DNA of 5,493 nucleotides. Source: Actinomycetes bacterium. Lineage in GTDB: Bacteria; Actinomycetota; Actinomycetes; S36-B12. Where the stretch lies: contig JAUHZW010000146.1 in NCBI GenBank assembly GCA_030425745.1, forward strand, positions 1-5,493, given 5' to 3'. Position 1 is the first letter of the stretch, and each line of letters starts with the position of its first letter. The notes beneath the pieces were generated by a model. The model was not told the origin of the DNA and searched no databases. It saw nothing but the letters and a program-made list of their open reading frames with translations. Below are positions 1 through 4,851 of this stretch, in pieces. Position numbers and translations under genes: made by a program.

Positions 1-615
1 GACGTTTCCGCCCGGTGTCCGGGTCGTGATGTCGATGGTGAGGGGATCGGAGACCAGGGAGTCAGCGATGATCGTGCTCCCGAGTCCGTTCGGGACGGTG
101 ATGGCCACCCCGCTGAGCGCGCAGAAGGTCTTGCCCGCCTGCGTTGGAGTGGAGAACTGGTGCGAGGTCGTCACATTCGTTCCCTCCAAGCCACTGCCTC
201 CACCGACGCGCGTGGTGCTCCACTCCTCCACGCTGACGACGAGACCATTGCCAAGCTGTACCGGCCGACCGGTGTTCAGATGGGACATCTGCGGGGTGTA
301 CCGGCAGGCCGTTCCGCGATCGATGAAGCCGGCGACTCTGAAGAAGCCCGCCTCGGTGCCCGTCGTACCCCCGCGGTTGACGTCCGCATCGGCGAATCCA
401 CGGAACTCGACCGTGAGACGGGTCCCGTCAGTCACGCTGGTGGGGGAGGGAAGGGGGTTGGTCTGCGGCTTGCAGACCGCCAGCGTGGAGTTCGACTTGG
501 TGAGACACGGGCCTTCTACCGCGGCCTGTGCTGCCGGCGCAGCGACGAGTGGCAGCAACCCCATGGTCAGTGCGGCTGAACTGATCGCGGCGGTCAGTCG
601 CGTGGATCGCTTCAT
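1..615 (-). CDS. Secreted protein of unknown family, N-terminal part (3' end beyond window)
   Basis: An open frame of 205 codons starts at ATG 615-613 and runs off the left edge without a stop. The N-terminus is a clear Sec signal peptide: basic n-region MKRSTR, hydrophobic core around residues 8-25, and an A-Q-A site giving likely cleavage after residue 31. The mature part is rich in Thr, Ser, Gly and Val, has four cysteines (37, 48, 104, 165) that could form two disulfides, and looks beta-strand-rich. I recognise no enzyme motif or named domain. A GGGGG Shine-Dalgarno-like run (622-626) sits 6 nt before the ATG, which supports this start. The gene follows the racemase with 185 bp between them and a probable terminator in that gap, so it is probably a separate transcription unit. 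The signal peptide is seen directly. A cell-surface or extracellular role is inferred, and a C-terminal anchor or further domains may lie outside the window. Confidence 0.85.
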   Translation of the reverse strand, partial: MKRSTRLTAAISSAALTMGLLPLVAAPAAQAAVEGPCLTKSNSTLAVCKPQTNPLPSPTSVTDGTRLTVEFRGFADADVNRGGTTGTEAGFFRVAGFIDRGTACRYTPQMSHLNTGRPVQLGNGLVVSVEEWSTTRVGGGSGLEGTNVTTSHQFSTPTQAGKTFCALSGVAITVPNGLGSTIIADSLVSDPLTIDITTRTPGGNV

Positions 616-653
616 GGTGTGCCCCCAGATGTCGGCTCCGTCGTGTGGGTAGG

Positions 654-682
654 ACTGTGGCCGGCTTCGGTTCCGCGATCAA
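654..682 (-). promoter_or_regulatory. Possible promoter of the secreted-protein gene
   Basis: On the minus strand a TTGATC hexamer (682-677) is followed after 17 bases by CACAGT (659-654). The first is a fair -35 match; the second is a weak -10 keeping only A2 and T6 of TAnnnT. Transcription would begin near 647, leaving a leader of about 32 nt that contains the GGGGG ribosome binding site. It lies just downstream of the probable terminator of the preceding unit, which is where a promoter is expected. The match is weak and could be chance. Confidence 0.3.
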
Positions 683-696
683 GGACGCGGGCGAAA

Positions 697-716
697 ATGG
701 GGTGCCAGCACCCCGT
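697..716 (-). terminator. Probable rho-independent terminator after the racemase gene
   Basis: On the minus strand the sequence GGGGTG-CTGG-CACCCC forms a 6-bp all-strong stem with a 4-nt loop, extendable by two outer pairs (one G:U), followed at once by ATTTTC, a short U-tract. It starts 84 nt downstream of the racemase stop codon and just upstream of the putative promoter of the secreted-protein gene, so it would end the femX-racemase unit. The U-tract is only four bases, as is common in high-GC actinomycetes, so termination may be partial. Confidence 0.55.
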
Positions 717-800
717 ACCCGGACCGTCAGCCGTTGCCGAGCATGCGGACGACCATGCACCACCATCGGCGCACCGTGTCCATCCGGCTCTCGGGCATGG

Positions 801-1964
801 TCAGCCCAACCCGACCACGGCATCGAAGCGTGACGTCGTATAGCGGACATCTGCGTCGAGGCGGTCCCCGACGGCGGGGACGACGACACCCGCGGGCAGC
901 CAGATCATGGACACGTGCTGGTGCGGCGGCTCGGCGAACCAGCGCTGCTTGCCCTGCCACCGGAACGGGGAGAGCGCCCGACCAGCGGCATCGAGTGCGC
1001 CCGTGCCCGCGGTCACGACCCGCTGTCGCACAGTTGCGGCCGGTGTCGGGGCCGACAGCCCGATGCCATGCGAGGTGCCGCCGGAGACCACGACCAGCGT
1101 GCCGTCCTTGGGCCCGGTGCGCTGCCGGTATCCCACATGCGTGCCGTTCGCCACGGGGTGCACGGCCAATACGGTGCCGGACGCGTGCAGGCAGGAGCGG
1201 TCCAGCCACAACCGCGTCCCGGATCGCAGGCGCACCACCACGTCGGGCACGGAGGATGTGACCGCGGCGAGCTCGGTGTCATCGAGGTGGGAGACCCACA
1301 CACGGGGCTCCGGGGCGTTGTGCCCGGACCACACGGCCGTCTCCGCCTGCCACAGTCCGGCCCAGCGCACGACCTCACGGGTCTTCGGTGACCCCAGGTT
1401 CACCCCGTGCGGCTCCACCTCGTCGGCCGGTTGGGTGATCGGCAGGTGCAGGGACAGACCCTCGATCAGGATGCGGCCCCGCTCGAGTGCCTCACGCACG
1501 CGGGCATCGGCCAGGACCCCCAGCAGTTCGGCCTCGTCCATCCCGAACCTGTGCAGGGAGGTCTGCGCCTCCACGAGAACACGCACCGAACCGGTGCCAT
1601 CGGCCAGGGCCAGCAGCGCCTCAGCCGAGGCTACGGTGCGGATCACCCGCCCGGCGTGCAGTGCCTGGCCGATCCCCCACCAGGCGTCGGAGGCGACGGA
1701 GTCGCGTGGCTCGTAGGGCTCGAGGACGACGATGTCGTGGGTGCCCTGTCGGGCGACCTCCTCGACCTCGAACACGGTGCCGACGGCGACGGCATCGGAT
1801 CCGAGCCGCACCGCCTCAGCGGTGAGGAGGGACTGGCCGAGTCCATAGCCGTTGCCCTTGATGACGGGGACGACAGGCGCGTTGGCGGCGCGCAGCACCG
1901 CTGCTGCCACCGCGTCCTGGTGGTCGCGCCACCGCTGACCGTCAACGGTCACCACGAACGCCAT
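801..1964 (-). CDS. Alanine racemase-like PLP-dependent enzyme (fold type III), possibly for peptidoglycan bridge synthesis
   Basis: This 387-residue protein has the length and layout of alanine racemase. An N-terminal barrel carries the PLP-lysine motif VIKGNGYGLG (K36), an arginine motif TSLHRFG (R139) sits at the position of the conserved TGmnRlG segment, and SLHLP (171-175) follows. A C-terminal domain begins near 250 and contains HVGYRQR, where Y279 matches the second catalytic base. So both acid-base residues of a racemase are present. Unlike canonical Alr, the GYADG segment after the tyrosine is replaced by SGGTSHGIG (294-302), and the lysine motif has GN in place of AD. ATG 1964-1962 lies 3 nt after the stop of femX, with AGAAGGGG (1979-1972) 7 nt upstream inside that gene, so the two are translationally linked. 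I infer racemisation of alanine or another small amino acid for the FemX step. A housekeeping role as the main alanine racemase is less likely given the divergence, but the substrate cannot be read from sequence. Confidence 0.85.
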   Translation of the reverse strand: MAFVVTVDGQRWRDHQDAVAAAVLRAANAPVVPVIKGNGYGLGQSLLTAEAVRLGSDAVAVGTVFEVEEVARQGTHDIVVLEPYEPRDSVASDAWWGIGQALHAGRVIRTVASAEALLALADGTGSVRVLVEAQTSLHRFGMDEAELLGVLADARVREALERGRILIEGLSLHLPITQPADEVEPHGVNLGSPKTREVVRWAGLWQAETAVWSGHNAPEPRVWVSHLDDTELAAVTSSVPDVVVRLRSGTRLWLDRSCLHASGTVLAVHPVANGTHVGYRQRTGPKDGTLVVVSGGTSHGIGLSAPTPAATVRQRVVTAGTGALDAAGRALSPFRWQGKQRWFAEPPHQHVSMIWLPAGVVVPAVGDRLDADVRYTTSRFDAVVGLG

Positions 1965-1967
1965 CTG

Positions 1968-3116
1968 CTAGCCCCTTCTCGACTGGTAGGCCCGGAAACC
2001 CTTGGCCCACAACGATCTCAGCGTGAGGTCCCATTCCCCCGCGTACTCCTGCGCGTACCCACCGGTGCCGACCTTGAACTGCACGAGGCCCTGCAGGTGG
2101 TGCGACGGATCCAGTGTGTCGGCGATGCCGCGCAGGTCGTACACGCGACACCCGAGCGCGTGCGCGTCGCTGATCATCCGCCACTGCAGGGCGTTGGAGG
2201 GACGCACGTCACGGTCGGCCGTGGTCGAGGCCCCGTAGGAGTACCAGGCGTGGTCGCCGACGACGACCATGAGCGTGGCGGCCGCGACATGGCCGTCATG
2301 GTGCGCGAGGTAGAGGCGCAGATGCTGGGAGTGGGAGTTCAGGGCGTCCCACATGCGCTCGAAGTAGGCGAGCCCGCGTGGGGTGAAGTGATCGCGCGCC
2401 GCGGTCTCGACGTAGACGGGGTGGAAGGCCGCGAGGTCCTCACGGGTGCCCTCGGTGACGACGACGCCGGCCTTCTCGGACTTGCGGATGTTGCGCCGCC
2501 ACAGCTGGTTGAAGCCCGCGAAGACGTCGTCCAATGTGCGATCCGCGAGCGGAACCTGGAAGACGTACCGCGGCTGCACGTCACCGAACCCGGCACCGCC
2601 AGCGGCCTCCTGCGTCCATCCCGCTGCTGACAGTCGCGATACCAGCGTCAGTGCGGCATCGGACGTCCAGTCCGGGGTGACGGCCGAGAGCCGATCGGGT
2701 GCCGACGGATCGTCGGAGCGGGCCGCTAGGGCAGCCTTGATCGTCGCGGCCTCCCAGCGGCGCACCGCCACAGGCGGGCCCATCTTGATCTGGAAGGCGC
2801 CTCGGGCCCGGCAGTGATCGGCCAACCCTCCTAGCCATTCGGACAGCGATGCTGAGGGGTGCTCGGTGCCGAGCCAGTCAATGTCCGGACCCTCGGGCAG
2901 GTAGGCCAGTGAGCGCTGGGGCAGGCGAGGCACCGGTCGGTAGAGGACGAGGCCGGCCCCGACGAGCCTGGAGCCGAGGAACCACCCGAGGGACTCATGC
3001 CGCCAGCCCGCCTTGACCTCGCCCCACTCGGGGAGCTGCAGGAACGACACAGAGGAGCGCGAAGCGATCCATGCGCGGTGCTGGTCGGCCGTGATGGCGC
3101 GGACGGTGATCGTCAC
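1968..3116 (-). CDS. FemAB/FemX-family aminoacyltransferase for peptidoglycan cross-bridge
   Basis: The 382-residue product belongs to the FemABX family, cytoplasmic enzymes that move amino acids from aminoacyl-tRNA onto the stem lysine or growing bridge of lipid-linked peptidoglycan precursors. The opening SFLQLPEWGEVK (24-35) is a family hallmark, as are WRRNIRKSEKAGVVV (206-220), WYSYGAS (291-297) and LQGLVQFKVGTGGYAQEYAG (341-360). There is no Lys/Glu-rich coiled-coil arm as in staphylococcal FemA, so it resembles the compact two-domain FemX type. The start is GTG 3116-3114: an in-frame TAG lies 12 nt upstream, which rules out a longer form, and this start gives the normal N-terminus. No good Shine-Dalgarno precedes it, but TAGGCT six bases upstream suggests a leaderless transcript. 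It is the first gene of a unit with the racemase-like gene 3 nt downstream. The transferred amino acid (Gly, Ser, Ala or other) cannot be told. Confidence 0.9.
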   Translation of the reverse strand: MTITVRAITADQHRAWIASRSSVSFLQLPEWGEVKAGWRHESLGWFLGSRLVGAGLVLYRPVPRLPQRSLAYLPEGPDIDWLGTEHPSASLSEWLGGLADHCRARGAFQIKMGPPVAVRRWEAATIKAALAARSDDPSAPDRLSAVTPDWTSDAALTLVSRLSAAGWTQEAAGGAGFGDVQPRYVFQVPLADRTLDDVFAGFNQLWRRNIRKSEKAGVVVTEGTREDLAAFHPVYVETAARDHFTPRGLAYFERMWDALNSHSQHLRLYLAHHDGHVAAATLMVVVGDHAWYSYGASTTADRDVRPSNALQWRMISDAHALGCRVYDLRGIADTLDPSHHLQGLVQFKVGTGGYAQEYAGEWDLTLRSLWAKGFRAYQSRRG

Positions 3117-3122
3117 CCGGTC

Positions 3123-3128
3123 AGCCTA
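3123..3128 (-). promoter_or_regulatory. Likely -10 element of femX, leaderless start
   Basis: The minus strand reads TAGGCT (3128-3123), then six bases (GACCGG), then the GTG start. TAnnnT is the usual actinobacterial -10 core, and initiation about seven bases downstream would fall on the G of the start codon. No convincing -35 is seen 16-18 bases further upstream. A GGGGAGAGG run lies farther up, but too far from GTG to act as its ribosome binding site. Support comes from the same spacing at two other genes in this window. Confidence 0.5.
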
Positions 3129-3186
3129 CGGACACCTCTCCCCGGAGCTACTGAGGCTCCAACCAGTGACCCCAATCGCCACCTAC

Positions 3187-3240
3187 CTGCGTCAGTTGTG
3201 GCTGCTCAGGACGCCCTTGAAGCAGCCACGACTGACGCAG
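3187..3240. repeat. Long inverted repeat (20-bp arms, 14-nt loop) between vapC and femX
   Basis: The left arm, 3187-3206 (CTGCGTCAGTTGTGGCTGCT), and right arm, 3221-3240, are reverse complements over 20 positions with one difference, which pairs as G:U if the plus strand is transcribed. The 14-nt loop can itself form a small AGG/CCT stem. It starts 77 nt beyond the vapC stop and ends 71 nt before the femX start. On neither strand is the stem followed by a run of T, so it is not a classical rho-independent terminator. It could be a U-less terminator of the toxin-antitoxin mRNA, a dispersed palindromic element, a structured small RNA or a protein-binding site. The structure is certain; the role is not. 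Confidence 0.8.
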
Positions 3241-3316
3241 ATGAGGCGGTGATAGTTCGGTTCAGGACACGGAGCGGCAGAACGTGACGATCGCATAGGC
3301 GTCAGTCCCGTTGTGA

Positions 3317-3724
3317 CTACGGCAGCAGATCAAGCCCGATATCGGTGGCGGCGCGACGCATCCGCTCATCCAGGGAGGCAAGGGGCAGGTCCTGGTCGAG
3401 GGCCAGGCGGATGTAGGACGCGTCGTAGGCGCTGATCGCGTGTTGGCGACACAGGGACAGAACGTGTTGAGCATCCAGTGGTCGGGAGTCCCTTTCGATC
3501 GGCAGGCCCTGCAGACCATGAAGTGCGTTGGTGGTCGCCCGTTCTGTCAGGCGTCCTCGTCGCTCCGCACTGCGCAGGGCATTGATCACCTCGTAGTCCC
3601 ACAGTGTCGGCACAAGCGCACCGTGACGTGCGACCTCGTTGAGCACCTGCTCCGATTCGGGGGTGAACTCGGCGGCCAGCACGAAACTGAGGGTCATCGA
3701 CGTGTCGAGCACGCACGTCACCAC
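3317..3724 (-). CDS. vapC: VapC-type PIN-domain ribonuclease toxin
   Basis: The 135-residue protein is a single PIN domain, the metal-dependent RNase fold of VapC toxins, which cleave RNA (often tRNA or rRNA) when freed from their antitoxin. The acidic residues are in place: D7 in VLDTS near the N-terminus, E45 in WDYEVINAL, D101 in SAYDASYIRLA and D119 in ASLDERM; length is normal for the family. The start is GTG 3724-3722, giving a 7-nt overlap with the antitoxin gene. A second in-frame GTG at 3721-3719 would give a 4-nt GTGA overlap. GAGGAGGG (3738-3731) inside the antitoxin gene is a strong ribosome binding site, 6 nt from the first GTG and 9 nt from the second, so either can serve. All catalytic residues are kept, so the toxin is probably active. 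RNA target and antitoxin specificity cannot be inferred. Confidence 0.92.
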   Translation of the reverse strand: MVTCVLDTSMTLSFVLAAEFTPESEQVLNEVARHGALVPTLWDYEVINALRSAERRGRLTERATTNALHGLQGLPIERDSRPLDAQHVLSLCRQHAISAYDASYIRLALDQDLPLASLDERMRRAATDIGLDLLP

Positions 3725-3960
3725 CGACGACCCTCCTCGATGAGATCGCGCAGTGATCCTTCTCCGGGCGTCGACTCCTGTCGTGCGGCGAGCAGCCTGC
3801 TCAAGGCGGCGTCGACTTCGGCGCCGGTGTCGAAGGGAACGATGCGAGCGACGGCCTTGCCGCGCCGGGTGATGACGACATCCTCACCCCCCGCGCTCAC
3901 CTGGTTGACCAACTCGGACAGGTGGGTCTTGGCCTCGAACAGGCCCACGGTTATGCTCAT
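3718..3960 (-). CDS. Phd/YefM-family antitoxin of the VapC toxin
   Basis: The 80-residue product has the Phd/YefM antitoxin pattern: VGLFEAKTHLSELVNQV at 5-21, then GGEDVVITRRGKAVARIVP at 24-42 (DNA-binding and dimerisation part), then a charged, probably disordered C-terminus ending in LRDLIEEGRRW that would wrap the toxin. Antitoxins of this family neutralise their partner by direct binding and repress their own operon with the toxin as corepressor. The gene directly precedes and overlaps the PIN toxin gene. ATG 3960-3958 begins the family motif at the normal distance, and an in-frame TAG 12 nt upstream excludes extension. There is no Shine-Dalgarno, whereas a -10-like TAGTCT ends six bases before the ATG, so translation is probably leaderless. 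It differs from AbrB- or RHH-type VapB proteins, so the pair is best described as Phd-VapC. Confidence 0.92.
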   Translation of the reverse strand: MSITVGLFEAKTHLSELVNQVSAGGEDVVITRRGKAVARIVPFDTGAEVDAALSRLLAARQESTPGEGSLRDLIEEGRRW

Positions 3961-3966
3961 GTGAAA

Positions 3967-3996
3967 AGACTAGTTGAACAAACCAGATTGTTCAAC
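3967..3996 (-). promoter_or_regulatory. Antitoxin promoter overlapped by a 24-bp palindromic operator
   Basis: Positions 3973-3981 (GTTGAACAA) and 3988-3996 (TTGTTCAAC) form a perfect 9-bp inverted repeat around a 6-nt centre. On the minus strand TTGAAC (3995-3990) and TAGTCT (3972-3967) are separated by exactly 17 bases, a good -35/-10 pair, so the palindrome covers the -35 and the whole spacer. Initiation would fall at the A of the antitoxin ATG at 3960. A dyad placed like this is the expected target of antitoxin-toxin autorepression. The same dyad followed by TAGTCTTTT might also act as a weak terminator for xth, whose stop is 25 nt upstream. Confidence 0.7.
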
Positions 3997-4020
3997 GGGC
4001 ACGTCGTCCTCAGTCGACCC

Positions 4021-4803
4021 TCAGTCCATCAGATCGACCACGACGGGAGCGTGGTCCGACGCCCCCTTGCCCTTGCGAGCCTCGCGGTCGACGTAGGCGT
4101 CGGACACCCGCGACACGAACGGCGAGTTCGCATAGACGAGGTCGATGCGCATGCCCCAGCCGCGGTGGAAGGCGCCGTTGCGGTAGTCCCAGAACGTGTA
4201 GGGCTCGCCCTTCAGTGCGCGAGGCATCACCTCGGCCAGCCCCGTCGCGCGCAGGTCCGCCAGCGCGGCCCGCTCAGCGGGCGTCACATGCGTGGAGTCG
4301 GCGAACAGGGAGATATCCCAGACGTCAGAGTCCTCCGGTGCCACGTTGAAGTCGCCGATCAGCGCATAGGGCAGGTCTGGATCGGCCGCCATCTCGGCGC
4401 GAGCCGTGGCCTCGAGCGCCTTGAACCACTCGAGCTTGTAGGCATAGTGCGGGTGGCTCGGCTCGCGCCCGTTCGGCACGTACAGGCTCCACACCCGCAC
4501 ACCCCCACACGTCGCGCCAATGGCCCGCGTCTCGACGACATCGTCGAACGGCGGCTGGTCGGTGAGGTCGAGGGTGACGTCCTCCAGCCCGACACGGCTG
4601 AGGATCGCCACCCCGTTCCAGCGACCGTTGCCGTGGGCGATCGCCTCATAGCCAGCCGCCTGGATCGGCATCAAGGGAAAGGCGTCGGTGGTGCACTTCA
4701 GCTCCTGAAGTGCGACGACGTCCGGCTGGGCTGTCTCCAACCAGTCGACGAGCCGGTCCAGGCGGGCGGTGACGGAGTTGATGTTCCACGTAGCGATGCG
4801 CAC
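4021..4803 (-). CDS. xth: Exodeoxyribonuclease III / AP endonuclease
   Basis: The 260-residue protein is an exonuclease III of the EEP fold, which removes nucleotides from 3' ends and cuts abasic sites in base-excision repair. Every key residue can be placed, at nearly the numbering of the E. coli enzyme: N7 (TWNINS), E34 (LQELK), Y108 (LYVPNG), D151 and N153 (GDFNVAPED), D221 (RIDLVY), D250 and H251 (SDHAPVVVD). Length is typical. The start is GTG 4803-4801; the resulting MRIATWNINS is the standard N-terminus, and an in-frame TAG 12 nt upstream prevents extension. The G-run abutting the GTG is too close to act as a ribosome binding site, while TAGTCT lies six bases upstream, so a leaderless mRNA is likely. 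The gene stands 48 nt after the surface-protein gene and 60 nt before the antitoxin gene, with no functional link to either apparent. Confidence 0.96.
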   Translation of the reverse strand: MRIATWNINSVTARLDRLVDWLETAQPDVVALQELKCTTDAFPLMPIQAAGYEAIAHGNGRWNGVAILSRVGLEDVTLDLTDQPPFDDVVETRAIGATCGGVRVWSLYVPNGREPSHPHYAYKLEWFKALEATARAEMAADPDLPYALIGDFNVAPEDSDVWDISLFADSTHVTPAERAALADLRATGLAEVMPRALKGEPYTFWDYRNGAFHRGWGMRIDLVYANSPFVSRVSDAYVDREARKGKGASDHAPVVVDLMD

Positions 4804-4809
4804 CCCCGA

Positions 4810-4815
4810 AGACTA
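4810..4815 (-). promoter_or_regulatory. Likely -10 element of xth, leaderless start
   Basis: The minus strand reads TAGTCT (4815-4810), then six bases (TCGGGG), then the GTG start. Hexamer and spacing are identical to those before the antitoxin gene. Initiation seven bases downstream would fall on the start codon. No clear -35 is seen at the usual distance. The site lies in the 48-bp gap after the surface-protein stop codon, so xth can be expressed on its own. Confidence 0.5.
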
Positions 4816-4851
4816 CGCAGGGTGCGCATCGCTGCACGTGGTCGCGACGGA

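Noticed and set aside
741..758. GCATG/CATGC inverted repeat downstream of the racemase
   Set aside because: A 5-bp stem with an 8-nt loop is within chance expectation; the hairpin at 697-716 is a far better terminator candidate.
1407..2630. Long plus-strand open frame of about 407 codons across the racemase and femX genes
   Set aside because: It is antisense to two genes with clear family motifs. Long stop-free antisense frames are common in GC-rich coding DNA, and its translation shows no recognisable domain.
4008..4026. Direct repeat of CCTCAGTC with an 11-nt period at the xth stop codon
   Set aside because: Only two 8-nt copies, one inside coding sequence; too short to support an attachment site or insertion scar.
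4821..4836. Inverted GTGC/GCAC between the surface-protein gene and xth as a terminator
   Set aside because: Only four base pairs with an unpaired centre and no T-run, so it cannot be supported.
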